64,000 nt of DNA from Oreocharis arfaki. Taxonomy: Eukaryota; Chordata; Aves; Passeriformes; Paramythiidae. Below are positions 12,271 through 27,464 of the stretch, one piece after another; the stretch's first letter is position 1; every line of letters starts with the position of its first letter. A program made the position numbers and the translations under genes. The DNA lies in NCBI GenBank assembly GCA_013398015.1, contig VZRR01011625.1, forward strand, positions 1 to 64,000. Reading direction: 5' to 3'. The notes below the pieces were generated by a model. The model saw nothing but the letters and a program-made list of their open reading frames with translations, was not told the origin of the DNA and searched no databases.

Positions 12271-15200
12271 CTCCATTTTCCTTCCTATATATTGCTTTTT
12301 AGACACAATTCCCATTTATACCAAAAATACCTATCCATTTGATACAAGCTATTAAGTTTAGTTCTTTTACTTTACTGGTTTACTAACTTTTACTCTTTCT
12401 TACAGCAGAGCAAATTCTTCCTTGAGAGTAGGATTCAATTCTGAAAAGAAAATCACTTACAGGTCTTCACATTCTGTGCTTTATCTATAGCTGATTTTTC
12501 CATATGAAATTTGGCCAGATTGGTAACAAGTCTGACAAAATCTGATATTGTTTTCTAGGATGTCATTCTGAAGTCATAGTTTTTTGTGCACACATCAGCT
12601 CCTACTTGTTACTAGCTCTTAGTTTTATGGGTTTGAACAACTTTTTTGAATATTTCTAATTAATTTCCTGTAACATATATTAATGATTATAATAGAATAA
12701 ATAGGCATATTTTTTATTTTTTAATCTCCTGGACATTTTTATATTTCAACTTGCTTCAGGTTTGTGCAGTTGTTACATGAAGTGTTTGTAATGGTAGCCA
12801 GCTTATTATTAAAAAAATATAGTTCGTGAGAGTAGATAATATGGGTAGATATGTTTTTTTTTTCTGTGCTGTATTTTGCATTTATTAAATATTTATCCTC
12901 AGTTTTAGGAGAATGATCTGTGTTTTAAATGTGTGTTTTTCAAGCAAATACTTAAGAAGGGTAGTAATCGAATTCATATTTTTCTCTGTCAGAGTTTTGA
13001 GTGTTTTTCTGAGCTGTCCTTCCACTTCCACAGATAGATTTGGTGTCTGGTTACTGTGATCTGTTTGGCCTTCTCAGGCAGGGTCTGTAGGTGTTACGAT
13101 ACTTCTGCTTGTTGCTCAGAGGAATTCTTGTATGAATTATTATGTCCATGGGGCAGCTTGACAGACTGGTCGACATTTTGCCTGAAGAATATGAATCAAT
13201 GAAGAGGATGGTGTTCTATAAGAGCCTCCCCTTGGCTGTGCTTGACTGGTGTTGACTGGTCTTTAATCTGGCAGGGAAAATGCACTTTTCTATCCATAGG
13301 ATTTTTTCTCTACCAAATTTCTAAACTGCTGTGATCAGTGGCATCTTTTAAAGTTCTTAAAAATTAGCAGAACCTTTGAAGTTAGTATAAAGCAGTCTAT
13401 ATTTCAGTCCTTTCACAGTTCCTCCCAAAATATTTCTCTGACATAGGAAACTTATTGTGACTTGTCATACTGGAACACATAAATTAAGTAGTGGCATTTA
13501 TGATGTACTGATGAAGGTGAGGCTGATGACTCGGGAACTGCAATATGCATTCCAGGGGATTTTGGCAAAACAATCAGACTACCTAACAACCTATAATTCT
13601 TTTACCTCTGTAAGTAGGCACTGGCTTCTATGGAGATTTATAATGTCATAAATATTAATTTTTTTTGCAGGATTATGAATAATGGCTGGCTTCTTAAAAG
13701 CTAGTCATATAGATTTTAGCAGAATTGTAGCTTCTATAAAATAATGCTGTCATGCCTTCAATTTACCATATGCCTGATGATTTCTTCGATATCAGAATTG
13801 CTAATTAGCTTCATGTAAATGGCAAATAGGGAGTGACATGTGAACCTCCCGGAGGGTTAGCGCTGAGGTTCTGAGCATCCCCATGCCATTGTGCACACCC
13901 ACACGGCAGAGAGGTGTGCTCTTCATCTGCATTTGGCCATCAACTGACTTAGATACAATACAAAACAGTCTTGATAGTGAAACAGAGACTTTTTCTCTTG
14001 TTGCCTTTTAGTTGGTAACAGGTTCTTTTTCAGACTATTTCGGTATTTTATAGAGACTCCTGAAACTGGTTAGGCAGCGTTTTCAGCAGCTGAGAAATGC
14101 CGTGAACATGAAGGTTACATTCTTTGCATGCTGGCCCGTGCCCTTGTATGTGCCTGTAGAACAGGCCCGTACATTTCTGAAGATGTTTTGTGTTACTGTA
14201 CTCTATTCTGTGGGTCCTAGAATTGTTAATTCTCGGCTAACTTTGTGTGTTATAGGGAAAAGGTATTGGAATACATTTCAGGGAGAAAATTACAGAAGTT
14301 ATCTACGTTATTTAGTTAAAAAGGCATATAGGCCAATGGGAGCATTTTCTATCCTGAATATAGTCTTCCTTATTTGTGGTCTAAAGCTGTTTAAATATTT
14401 TCCTGTGTATACTTCTTGAATCAAAAGCTGTTGGGTTTTTTTTTTTTTCTCCCTGTACTGACTAAAAGAACACTTTTAATAAGAGTATTACTGTCACATG
14501 AATGTGTGGAATTTTCACGCAATAGGTAGGATAGAAAATTGAAGAAGCTTCAGTTTCATTAATTGCAGAGACATTTTATTACACTTGGTTTCTTAATTCC
14601 ACATTTAGAAATCTCATTCATCATATAATGTACTTTTTAAATAAAGAACCACTTCTTGCAGTGTTTATTCAGAAATTGCCATTTTACTAAAGAGATTTTT
14701 ATCCAAGTAGAGGTAAGAAATGTCAAAACACTAATGTTTTTATCTGAATATTCTGGGTTTCTCAAAATAAGGTATTTTTAAAAAAAAAAAAAGGTTCAGA
14801 CATAGGTCTTTTATGAACATACAGGAAAACCTTTCTCATAAGTTCATCCACACTTCTGTACCAGAAGAGAATTATTTTGCATCCATTCAGGGAATTAAGT
14901 TAAAACTTTCGTCTTACATTTCCATTAATATTTTTGTTAGGAAAACACTCTTAAGGATACACAGACCTCTTGAAAACCTGTTCTGATTTCACATAAAGTT
15001 GTAAGCATTTGCTAGTAGAAATAATGTTTTAAAGTGACACTTTTAAGAAGCACTCTTACATAAGAATTCAGAGTGAATGAACTTCACTTTTATGAAAGGA
15101 ACCAACTGAAGCGTTTCAAGTCACTTAAAGCTTAATTAAGCTCTGTTATGAAAGTCTACGTGGAATTATATGTGAATTTTATTCATTACCATTTTACACT

Positions 15201-18200
15201 GCTTGATTAACTATTGAAATAGTCTGTCTAATTGTCATGTCCAATACTGAGAAAATGTTTTAATGATCTTTGAAAAGATTCCCAAAAAAACCCTTAAAAA
15301 ATCATTAGGACTTGAGTAACTTAATCTCTTTCTTTTAATCAAAGGCAGGATGATCATAGCAGACCTCATATACATCTCTAAGAGCTGACAAAGGATTGAG
15401 GTATCTGAAGATGGCCTGTCTGAAATGAAAGCAACTAATGTCATAATTGCAGTCCTGCAAAATCTTTTCTCAGAGTCACTGCTTAACTCTGAATATTCCT
15501 AAATCCACTGTGAGCTGCTTCTCTGTGTGGGTGGCAGATTTGTAACTACAGTGGCTTCTCCGTGTGCCCTGAGCTGCTCATGCTGAGGAGCCCAGCACTT
15601 AGCATGGCCTGGCTGCTGTCTCAGACTTGTCACTTGTCCATCCTGATCTCCAGAGAGGGCCATTTATACGCATGCAAGGCTTAGGAATTATGACTCTGCT
15701 ATTCAAGAGCCATATTCACGCGTGCGAGCATATGCAGCCTGTGATCTAATGCAACTCCAGCATTGCAAGGAGGCCTAGAAAAGCATCAAATATTTAGGGT
15801 CTGCTGAAAATGCTTGACTATGTGGCAATTAACGTATACATCTGGCATGTAAATTGACAGGTAGCTTTCATTTCATTTACAACTCTTGGAGTTTGCTTTC
15901 ATCCAAAAGAAATAAACCACTTTTCTCCTTGACAAACAGTAAATAGAAAAAGATTGCTTAGGGTAATCATTTATGTGTTGATTGTTTTCATGTGGTTTTC
16001 AGGATCTCTTGGAACACAATTGTGTGAAATGTTTAAAATTTCACATATCTCCAATGCATTCTCAAGTTGTTGTCCATGCTCAATCACATAACACCATTTT
16101 TTGTGGCCTAGAAAAGTAACCTTTGTGTGTTTTTCTGACCAGACAGGGTGATGTTTTGGTCACCAAGATGTAGCTTGCATGTGTTGTATTTTAGCAGCTT
16201 CATGGTTTCCATTAGCAGGAGACACACACTGTGTCTAACGACTTTCTCTGTAGAGGTATTCAGGTGCATGAGAAAACAAATGTATGTGTGTGTTTTCTAG
16301 TTGTTTGAAAATACCTTCAGCATTTGGTGTTTCATCTGTATATACAGATACTTACTTTATGTTTTGTATAGTAATTACATGCTTGTTACTTACTCAGATT
16401 CACATGCTGGCATTTCACATTTGAAATTGTAAGTAGGTTGGTTAGAGCACAGTTTTTTTCTGTCACTTCCTAGCATACAGGTGAACTACGAACTACAGCT
16501 AGGAAGCTATTTTGCAGTTCTCTACATGCCTGTTTATGCATCTTTGCGTTTATCTTCATTTTGAATGTATTTTCTACTCTTAAACAACTGTAGCTTTTAT
16601 ATAAACTGATATTTCACATAAAGCTGGAAAAGGTACCTTTGTAATCAAGAATGTGCAAAGATAAAAGTAAGAAAATGTTATTAAATATCTGAAATTAAAT
16701 GTAGAAATATACTCTGAGTATTCTGGAGCCTTTGTTTAGGAATCTTTGTTTCAATTTATTCCATCTATTGGGCTATAATGATAAAGGTTGTTATCACAGT
16801 TCAGTAAAGTCCAATGTAGCTGTGCTAGCTGCTTTGCAAAATCAGATTAATTTTGAGTGTCTAAAATTACCCGTTTTATTTACATTAAAGAATAAGCTAC
16901 TGAAGTTAATGCAGAAGCTAAACTACTGATGCCTTGGGATATTTTAATACCACAGGAAAAGCTACCACTGGTTCTACTTTTAGACTCAGGATTGCCAGAA
17001 GTTGGGGCCAGGTTACTGTGGCCACCCTGTGTTCAGGAATGGGTAAAGGTAAAAAAGTGGATGGTCACAAACACTCAGGCAGATTGCCAAGTCTGAGCTC
17101 TTCCAGTGGGTGCCTGTATTGTGGTTATAACACAGTCAGACAGAAATACTTGGTTCCTGTGGTGTCACTTCAGCTAGAGGAGGTATGCGTTAAGATTGTG
17201 AATCTTGCACTTGCTTCATATCTCCTTGAAAAAAGATAATACTATGATTTATTATTTTAAATATGACTTAACCCCAATGTATCTGAAAGAAATAGTGCAC
17301 GGCACTTGTCCTTTAGTCTGAATGATGTCCTTCGTTTCTCTGGCTCAAGGCTTTGGAATGTGAAACCTGAAAGGTGTATTTTTTAAAATTTTACATAAAA
17401 TTGCTTTTTCTAAAGATATGCTCAACCAATTTTTTCAACTCTTTTTAGACATAACAAGGCAAAACTCTATTATCCTTCTCAAGTTTTTAACCCCTTCTTC
17501 CTCATTTTCTAATATGAAAAAATATCTGTTGATTTAGCTACTGTTTCGAACATTAGATCTGAATGGGATTGTGAGATAAATACCATTGTCTTCCTTGTAG
17601 GTATGGGGCAAAATTCAGGCCGGGAAGGAGTGTGACAGAAAATCTGTGCATATGACTTAGATTTCTACACTGATAAACTCTTCTGCTCATCAGAAACCGG
17701 AAGTAAATATTCCTCTATTCTCAGATTCTGCTGAGGTGTATTTCATTACAATGGTCATGTAGAAAGGTGCAGATATGCGAATTTTGTTAACTATAACTTG
17801 AGACTCTATCCAGCACAGCCATTTTCAAAGTTTTTTTTTTTTATTTTATTAGCTTTTGGTGCCAAGAACCCTTTTGTATGTGTGTTGGCTGAGAAAGTGG
17901 GGAGCCTTGGGGACCATTCAAGTTATTGCATATCACAGCAGTGCCCATGTGCAGCAAGAAAATAGTGTGGGGAAGACCAGGATGCTGTGGCACTTGCTTT
18001 GTACTTCCAGAGCAAAATGAAAATCTAGGGGGGTGGCAGAAAATATTCCTGTCCCTGGTGTGGATTGCTCACCTGAAACACACAGTGTTATTTAAGTTTC
18101 TGTTATGGACTGTCTGTGGTTTGTTGTTAGAACTGCAGTGACTGATCTTTCCTCGTTATTGTTTTTGCATGTGAAATTAGCTCTATTTACTTGTTTCCCC

Positions 18201-21200
18201 AAGGCCGTTGCTTCAGTCATTCTGTTTATTTTGCTCCATGCTTATGAAACCTTTATGAAAGAGGAATGCAGTACATTAGACATTATATATATAACTTGCT
18301 CTGCAAAGAAGCTTTCCAGATAGACAAGGCGTTGCTCAAGGTTCTGGTGTTTGCTTTATACAAAGAAACTCTGTAGTATATTCTTTCCTTCTTTTTTCCT
18401 GGGGATTCTTTACTAGTGGCTTTAGATTTTCCCAGTAGTTTGTACTGATTTGAGATCTATTCTTGTGAAATAAAGGATTGCTAGAAATGGAGTGAACCAT
18501 TCCTTCTACTGTCTTGTGTCTAAGGTTTTAGATTAGATCCTGATAGATGGATTTTTATGTCAAAGGTTTATGTTCTGTGATGTCAGAATTCATAATTTGA
18601 AAATTAAAAAACATGTTTATCTGTTTGCAGTTCATAAATCTTAGCCTCCACTGAATGAGTAGTCTAGAGCCCAACACACATCCTGGCTGCTGTGAAGATT
18701 TATGTGTGCTATAGAAAACAGTGCATTACAGTACCATTGCTAAAATTGCATTAAAAAGAAATTGCTATTGTTGAAAGAGAGAAAACTTGACAAAAATGTT
18801 TGTACTAACTCCAGAAGTGATACATCTGAATTCCTCTTAAAAGTGTGGAGTTGAAAGTGTTTTTCATTCATGCAGAACATTTTAAATCATCTATCAACAC
18901 GTTTTACATTAGATTTTCTAAGGTTGTTTTCAACACTATCTATCTCTATGCGATGTTATTTGTTACATTTAAACATAGTTTTACACTACAGTAGTAAAGT
19001 ATTTGTGGTCATCTGTTCCCTAACATTTCACTCTGAGCATAATCTACAGCCTAAAATGCATGTGTAAACCTTTAATAGCTGTATCTACATTTGTTTATTC
19101 TCCTATGACACGCTGGAATTGCTTTCTGTGTTTAATTGAACACTATGTGTGTATGTTTCTAGGTGAGCAATGCTTCTGTTTATTTTGATGTGTTTCAGTG
19201 CTGTACAGTTCAAAGGCTTTTGCTTCATTTTGGATTTTCTAACTTGAAGTCATTCAACAGAACTTGGATACAACCTCTAAAGTTTTGGTGGATTTTCTTG
19301 TCTTCTTCCCCAGCTAAAAAATAAAATCAAAGCATATTAGCACAACACTTCATAGCTACCTTTCCGCCATCAAGTGGATTTGTTTTAACCTAAATCTTCA
19401 CATTAAAGGGATCCATGTTAAGAAAGTAGTTAATTCTTCTGTGTATTGTTCAGAGCTATACATAATTTTCCTTGTATATCCTTAATTTCTTATACAGAAG
19501 GAAGTTCTTATGATTTCTAAATAGCTTGATATAACTAAGAAACTTCAAGATCTCCTTCAGCTGTGTCTGCTAAGGAAGTGACTTAATTTGTGGTAACCAA
19601 GTGTTGTCTCATTTTGGGTACCTGTTTTTCACTTGTCCTGAAAATGCATTTTCTTCCCAAAGGAACTTTGATTTGTTTTGAGGAGCAACTATTCAGTTGC
19701 TATTGATGTACCTAAATATAATTACTAGCTCTGTATTATATGAGTCTTTGCCATCAGGGCATGGTGTCATCTGAAGAATTTTATTTTAAATACTTTTAAT
19801 GATGATGGAAAGAGAACTTTGCAGGGTTTTGCTTTTGCTGATTTAGTTCTGGGGAGCAGTAGGCCTGTGAAAAGGATACGTTTACCATATTCAACTATTA
19901 AATTTCTTGAAAGCAGCTTTGTTTGTGGGCCTAGGGATGGGATTACAAGTTGGTCATGGCACAGAGGCTAAGACAGCGTGTTCAATGAGTGAAGAGCAAT
20001 AGTCAATACCGTACTGTTCTAGTGAATTGCATTAGGATCAGCTTCCAATTATCAGGGGACTGAGTGCACTGAGTGTGGCTACAAAGCATTTTATTGCTAG
20101 AGAAACACCACTGGTTATCATCTTATGCTTCAAATATCTGGCTATACAAAACATACAGTTATGGTGGGGGAAGAGAATATCCAACAAAACATCTGTATTT
20201 ATAAATATTTATTTTTATAATTATATGTAGTGTTTGAATGTTCCAGCGTGTAATAGTTGATGTCTAACATTTGTTTGCCTAAACTGGCTGATGGTCTGTA
20301 ATAGGTAAAATACTGTCTATGGAATTAGTTTACATTTAAACATAAAATATTTGTATGCTGTAGACAGAACACAGAAAACTTTTATTTTCATTTTTTTTCC
20401 CACCAAAAGGCCCCCTGGGATTTTTTTTCAAGAAGCATATTGTTTATTAAGTACTATGTATTTATTATTAAAGTTCAAATATTCTTGCCTGGGAAGAATA
20501 AAAATAAATATTGATGCCAAATCAACTTTGTATTTATGACAACAGTGAAAAACTTGAGACATATGAAGAGCCGTGTATCAAACTGGCAAGCTGGAAACTA
20601 GAATTTCTGAATAGGAGCAACAGAAAGACAGCTTTAGCATGCTTGTGAAATACATTAGTACTTTTTAGGTAATAAATCATGCTAAGGATCTTCCTAGTCG
20701 TAAAGACTTTCTGTTATTTTAATTTTTTTCCTAGTAGAATGAGAATTGTGCTATTTTGCTGAAAATAGCCTGTCACTAAATTGAGTATTTATGAAAAACA
20801 CATTGCAGAAAGATATGATTGAAAATCAGCAGACTTTTACATATTTATGAATCAGTAAAATATCACCTATATTCTTGCTGTTCTTTTCAGATTATAAAAT
20901 AAACTGCAGTGATTTAAAATGTGTCTTTGGCTAAATATAGAAATAGTTTATGGTTGTAGACAATTAACAGCCAAATGTTGACATCCTTAATCAGCTCTTG
21001 TTCTTGCAAAGCACCAATTTACCTTTAGGTGTGGTGATTTGAAAACATGTTTTCCTAAAAGAGTTAACTCTTTACATGCTGAAAGTGGTTATACTACAAG
21101 TATCAAATACGAGTTTAAGAAAGGCTATTTCTTGACCTGACATTTGCAGACTGGGATATGAAGGAAGCAATAGTCTGTTCCAGCTGGGTTTTTGGCAGGA

Positions 21201-24200
21201 AGGGAAGTGTTTCAACAACATAAAATAAACCTTGTGAAAATATTAGTACCACTCTTCACTTCTTTATACGAAAGCAAAAAACCCTAGTCCCCTTGAGTAG
21301 CTTCAAATGTATTAAATGGCCTTTAGAAGGTTTAATTTTTTGAGTTCATATCACATGGTTGTACATTTCTTTTCACACGGCTACCTGGAGTGAATGACTT
21401 ACAGAAATTTTATGAAGATATGTCTCTCTAAGAACAGTGATTTCATCATCTTAGGCATGATGTTTAAATGTTCAGTAAAGCCTTCAGAATCCTAAGGATA
21501 CCTGCATGCAGCCTCGAGCCAGAAGCTGTTTGCTCAAACTAATCCCATCTGTCGCACAACATCACAAAGATGTTTCCAAGGAATTACTCCTATGGAGCAC
21601 TTCGGTCAACAGACCATGAGGCAGTGAATTGTCAAATAATGATGGTTCCAAGTTCCAAGTGAAAGAAGGACAGCTGAGAACTTCTGATATTAAAGTACTT
21701 GGTCTACTGAACCAGTCTATGAAACAACACATGTGGGAGATGAAGGAGTGTTTTTTAGATGGAAGGAGGTAATGTTCAGCATTCTTAATTTGTATTTCAG
21801 CGTAATGCTTATCTTCGGAAAATAAACCTGATTGAGAGAGAATATAGTAAAATGATTTGTAATGGTAAAGACCTCTTTTCCAGATAATGTTCCATGATCT
21901 CACTAATTTACTTTAGGACACATCTGTGGTAATTGAAGAAATCCAGAAATGCATTTTGTTCCAAGTTTCAAAGGTTCTAAACACAGACTCAGGTTTCATT
22001 ACTACCATCTGCTGCCTCCTAAATGGCTTTGCAAATTTGCATCATTTTACAAAGCACTAATGAGATTTTAACATTTTTCTCTATGAAAGAACTGAAGTGA
22101 GCCAACTGAGTACTTTTTACCCTGATTATCTTAACCTCTTTTTACTAAAATTGAATTGTTTGATAGCACCAGCCATCATTTTCACATAATTGCCTTTCTC
22201 ATTCACGCTTGTTTTCTCTGACACTGTACATAGCAGGCAATCCTTGCCTCAATGTTTTTGTAGTTTCTTAATAACGAGCTGTCAGTGTTGAATGAATGCT
22301 TGAAGAGTGTGTGAGTATCTACATACTGTTTTGTCACCTTTCGTAACTTTGCATGTCATATCGACGACTCCTGGTAATTACTGTAATAGTACTTCAGAGA
22401 AGTTATGTCAGCCTGCACTTACCATTAATGCATTAACGTGTCAAAGCAGCAGTGAATGACACAGCTCTAGGCAGTCTTAAAAGCTACTAATGGTAGCCCA
22501 ACTCAGAGGAATTGATTTGTAAGCAACACTAATGCCATAAAACTTTCATCCTGAAATACGGCTTCACGAAGTCTTTTTCTATCATCCACCTTCTATTCAG
22601 TGCACGAGGAGCAGCTGTTTGAACAAAGCAGCAATCTGTAAGGACAAATGTTTCGTGCCATCCACAGTGGGGTATTACTGCCAGAAGAAAATTAGCAAAA
22701 TGACAGAAGAGTTAAAAGGATTCTGTTGCTAACATGGCAAAAGAAAATTCCAAAGACTGCACAGTTCCATCAGCAGGAGCTTAGAGTAGCTCAAATGATG
22801 GGGGAGTTACGTCTTGAGTTAAATTTTAATGAGTGAGATTGGACTCTAACATGAAATATATTTATGCACTTGTAAAGAGAAGCATTTAGTAACTAAAATG
22901 GTAAATATCTGATAGCTAACTATAAAAAGGCAAAGAAAACCCAACAAAAATACCTGGGTTTGGGAGATGGTCTTACAGGTGCACTAGAAAAGAGTTTTCT
23001 AATGGCTCTTGGGTTACAACCTCTCTACGCAGCATCCACTTCAGCAACCCAGAATTAGGGGTAGAGTTTGCTATTTCCTAACTGGATGAGGGGGAAGGAG
23101 AGAGCACATGACAGCGGAGGTCACTTTCAGAGAAGGACAAAAGCAGTTACAGCTCCAAAATTTTGAAGAATGTAATTTCTAAAGGATAGGGCACTCAGAA
23201 ATGTGTCATATTATGTGTGGACACCAGATGATTTTTACCATCATAAATAGGGGATGCAGTTTAACAGTTCTGAAGTAATTCATTTATCAAAAATCCATGT
23301 GCAAAGCAGACAAGGGGGAAAACTGTTTGGAAGTTTCGCATCAAATATCAGTACACAACTAAAATCCTGTCTCTGCTGGTGTCGATGAGAGCTGTGTTAT
23401 CAGCTTCGATGAAACCGAAGTTTTTCTCTTTATATTCATATATATATCTTATCTCCCTGCGGAACTGAGGGCTGCAAGGAAGAAAGATGGATTACTAGAA
23501 ACAGAAAATAAACAAAAAGCAGAAAATGGCAGGTGATGAGAGAGCAGGTTATTATAAATGAAGACGCAAAGAAATAAGAACAAAATAGAAATAAGATTAG
23601 GCAAAGGAAGGCTGAGAGGAGAAGAAGGATTGAAAAAGAAAACTATGAAAGGGTTTCCTTGGATTCCTAATAGTTGAAAAGTTTAGAATTTTTGATCAAC
23701 ATGGTCAAATATTCTATTTCTTCAGTCAACAGCTGTGAAATCACACTGGGGAGCCAGGAGTATTTTCCAGTCCTTCACTGAAGTACCAGCTGCCAAGTGG
23801 AAAACCTGTAAGAAGAATTTTTAATTAATGAAAAGAAGGGGAAAGGACCAGTTGCTGAAAGTTGGAAAATAAATTTTTCAGTCTTCGTGTTAATTTCTTT
23901 CCTCTTCAAATATTTTTATTGTAGTTGTGGTGGCCTGAGGGTGTAGGAGGCTTTATAGGCACCGTTTATTAGACTGATTAATGTTTGGGAGGAAAGAGAC
24001 AAATTTTTGAGGTAGCCTAGGGGAAAAAAGTCCTTGTGTATGCAAAAACTTGCCTAATTTTTTTGACTTAAAAATGTCCATTCTATGTTTGCAATCTTGA
24101 TGTCCTCTTTCCCTTACCTGCTTTTTATGGCAATTTAGGGGGAAATAAAAAAGTTATTAAAAAACTCAGACATTTCATCTTTCATGCTTAGGCAATTATT

Positions 24201-27188
24201 CACTGTGGTTTTTTGGTGCCAGAATTTATCTGCATCTCAGCAAAGGCTGATAATGACCAGCAAGACACACAAGCTGTATTTTAAAGCCCCAGAAGTTTAT
24301 TTGTTATTATTTTAAAGATTCTTGATAGAACTAGGCACGAAGGGAGGTTTGTCGTATGTTTTGTTATTACCTAGACTTTCAAAGTAAGATTGAGCCATGA
24401 AGAGTTTGTTGAAAGTAAAATATAAGTAAACCTCATAAAAAGTTGTCTTTTAAAGCACCACCTACTTTAGTAGTTATCCATGCTACGTTTATAAAATTGC
24501 TGTCATATTACTTTAACTGGTAACCACTGAACATCAAAACCAAAACTGTTTATAATTCACAGGTTCGAGTTTCAGATCTCTTACATGCTACACTCACCCT
24601 GTAGATTTGGGATTTTTATGGCTATTTTCTATTAAGTGTTCAATATAATAGTGTTAAGTGCTATATCTCTCTGAAAAATTACAAATTATGTCTTTGAATT
24701 CAGGGTAGCTTTACTTACACTCTTAAATTTTTTTTGAGAGAGGAAAAAACCAAAAAGATAATCTGTGCTACTGTTATAAACATCATGGGAAAATATTCAA
24801 TCTAAGATCTAACAAACTTCTTTTTCAGCTTTTGAAGACTCATATTTTTTTCTTAAGTGTTTTGCACATCTTAAAACTTTCTTACACGGGGTAATGCTAC
24901 TTTATAGGATTAATTCTAAAAAATGCACTGAGTGCCATGCTAGAGCAGGAACCCACAATGGAGATGTTTGAAAATGGCAGAAAGAAACCTTAAATAATCT
25001 TGTGGATTTCCAAGGATAAAGTGGCTGAAATGAACTCTTGAGAGGATTATTGAGTGATGCTAAGCATCTTAACAGAAATAACTCTCTTTTTTATTACGTG
25101 TGGAGTATTAGTGATTGTCGATTGATTAAAATGGGTTATCTTGTGTTCTAGATGAGTGCCAGAATTAGCAGTGTGTAGGAACTTAACATGTAACATGAAT
25201 CAAGCTTGTAAAATGTATCAAGAATATTTCGTCATCCAGAGTCTTAAGATAGAGAAGTGCTGTGTGGTAGCTATCCCGAAGGTGCTAATTGCTCTTACTA
25301 ATGCATTGCACTTGCTTTAAATCGCTGTTTACTTTCTTAATAATTGAGATTTTTTTCTTTTCGTATTCCTTTCTCACCAAAATTTATTCTATTCTTTCCA
25401 CTCTGTCCTTGGAACATTTGATAATGTTTGCTGTCATAACAGGCACATAGGTCAAATGAAAAACATTTAGCTTTGCAGAGAAATGCATTCTTTCACAGTG
25501 GGAAATACATTTTGTTCAATACTTCCTGCAACCAGAACTAGTGTAGACACTGATATACAGGTACTTAGGCTTTTTTGTGTTTCTGGCCAAGTGTCATGAC
25601 ACAATATATAGCCTAAAAATGATTTTGGTTTTAAACAGAAAGTACTTTTATTGACTGGCATAACTGAACAACCATAAACTTCTGGAAGATTTAGATCCTG
25701 ATTGTAGTTGAAGGCCACTTCTATCAGGGAGGTTTGAGAAAGACAGATATCAAAGGTCAAAAATCTAGATGTCAACTTTATGACCAGCTGTAGACTTGGA
25801 AACGTGATATGATTTACAGAGTTTACCAAGGCAATTTGTTTATCCAAAATTCATAACAGCATGCTTCTAGCTGTTGAAGCAGATTCTGAACATATGACAG
25901 CGATTTTATTCAGCCTGTGACGTTTGCCTGGGGTTAAAAGTGCATCCGCATCAGCTCCAAGGAGTAGCATCATACCCTCATGGTACAGCTAGCTATGAAT
26001 TCTGCATCAGCACCTGACCAGGGCCCACCTGGGGGATGCTTTCCACACTCTGATCAGGATTAGACTTCCTCCTTTTTGCCTTTAAGTCACTTTCGTATTC
26101 TGACTTCACTTAGCTAATGAATATTTTCATCTAAAGAACTGTAAGGAGATGCTGTTACTTCAAATAGCTGGAACAAAGGCTTCATTTCTTGTTGCCATTA
26201 AACCCAAATGTTAATGGCAAAAAGGTACTTTGGGAAGTACAAATCCAAGGTTTGAAACTTTTATTGCATTTATGTAAATTTGCCTCTGAAACACTTAAAA
26301 TTTTCCTTGCAAGGTTAGAGAGACCTAGAGACAGCAAATTATTTTAAATGACTTATAATTCATGTAGATGAGGTAGGCTTTTTGCCAGAAAACTGTTTTT
26401 TATCCCTTTCCAGAAAAATGTCCTGCTAACCTTAATCTGTTGAAGTGAGGCATTGCTTAGATATTGAATTATTAGAACAATATTGTAAAAGAGCAAAAGT
26501 TGATGTGGAAAATAAACCTGCACTGAGCAGACTATAAAATGTTTAATAGCATGACTGTCACAATCATACTTAATGGTTCTTAAATAATACTGCAAATATT
26601 ACAGTACCTCTGAGTCTTCAAAAATATGCATTTCATTAAATAGGCTTTTGTAATCAGTTGGGACATAATGTTTTCTTCTATGCAGTTTTTATTATGAATG
26701 AAATGAGTTGCAGTTTACTGCTTTAATGCTTCCTTTTCAGAAAGGCAGGCGAGGCACCAACTACACACTACACGTTATGTACAAATCCTTCCGTTTGCTT
26801 AAATTCCATCCTCATGTAAAACGTGTGTCACTCAAAGAAGCAGCATAATATTGTAGAAATACTGCAGTGCCATAAATGTAATACATTGGGAACAAGTGCT
26901 TTAAAGTACTCCAGTATTTTGAAGTACAATCTGAGATAAAAAAATAGTTTAACTGCGATATGTTAAATTACTTTAAGTCGTCACCCAAAATACTTCCATA
27001 CTTGTAAGAATTCTTTGAACATCTAGAATGATAAATGCCTCTATATCTTCTAAAAATTACATTTTCTGTATGTATGCTTTCTGAAATTTTTTGGAAGATA
27101 AGAAGTGCTGTACATGTAATCTGATGTGCCTGATATAGAGACTAACCAACAGTTTTGTTTATTTCATCTTTTTCTTCTCTTTTTACAA
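12271..27188. other. AT-rich stretch with no gene recognised
   Basis: No gene or known repeat is visible in this 15-kb stretch. The longest frames are 113 codons (minus, 21562-21903) and 126 codons (minus, 25467-25847). Neither shows a family signature, domain motif or supportive neighbours. A 10-bp period duplication of TTGACTGGT lies at 13242-13260, and T runs occur near 14436-14448 and 17827-17840. A purine-rich patch occupies about 23.5-23.65 kb. The region 22.2-22.5 kb is moderately complex sequence that could be conserved, but I cannot show it. Confidence 0.55.
13242..13260 (+). repeat. Two-copy 9-mer direct repeat
   Basis: TTGACTGGT is present twice with a period of 10 bases. It is a trivial local duplication with no evident role. 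Confidence 0.5.
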
Positions 27189-27464
27189 AATCATGGGATG
27201 GGTGAGGTTGCACCCAGTGGGTCATCTGCTCCAACCTCCCTGCTCAACAGGATTGTATCCTGAAAGTTCTTGGATATCTCCAGAGTGGGAGACTCCAGAA
27301 CCTCTTTGTGTTCCAGTGCTCAATCACCTGCACAGTAAAGCAATTCTTCCTTATGTTCAGGTGGAACTTCCTGTGCATCAATTTTCACCTGTTACCTCTT
27401 GTCCTATTGCTTGGCAGCACTGAGATGAGCCTGGCTCCATCCTCTTGGCACCCTCCCTTCAGAC
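27189..27464 (-). mobile_element. CR1 LINE 3' fragment (5'-truncated)
   Basis: Read on the minus strand this is the 3' part of a chicken-repeat-1 (CR1) non-LTR retrotransposon. On the plus strand the diagnostic phrases appear in order: a degraded ATCATGGGATGG (the reverse of the terminal octamers), CATCTGCTCCAACCTCCCTG, TCCAGTGCTCAATCACCTGC, and finally CTCTTGGCACCCTCCCTTCAG. CR1 copies in birds are usually 5'-truncated like this one and non-functional. Compared with the copy at 36964-37293 it lacks about 26 bases just after CTGCTCAA. The open frame at 27193-27423 lies inside this element and is not a gene. The subfamily was not determined. Confidence 0.9.

Noticed and set aside
25467..25847. 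Longest open frame in the window (126 codons, minus strand)
   Set aside because: It has no recognisable motif, domain or neighbour. A frame of this length is plausible by chance in a 64-kb window read in six frames.
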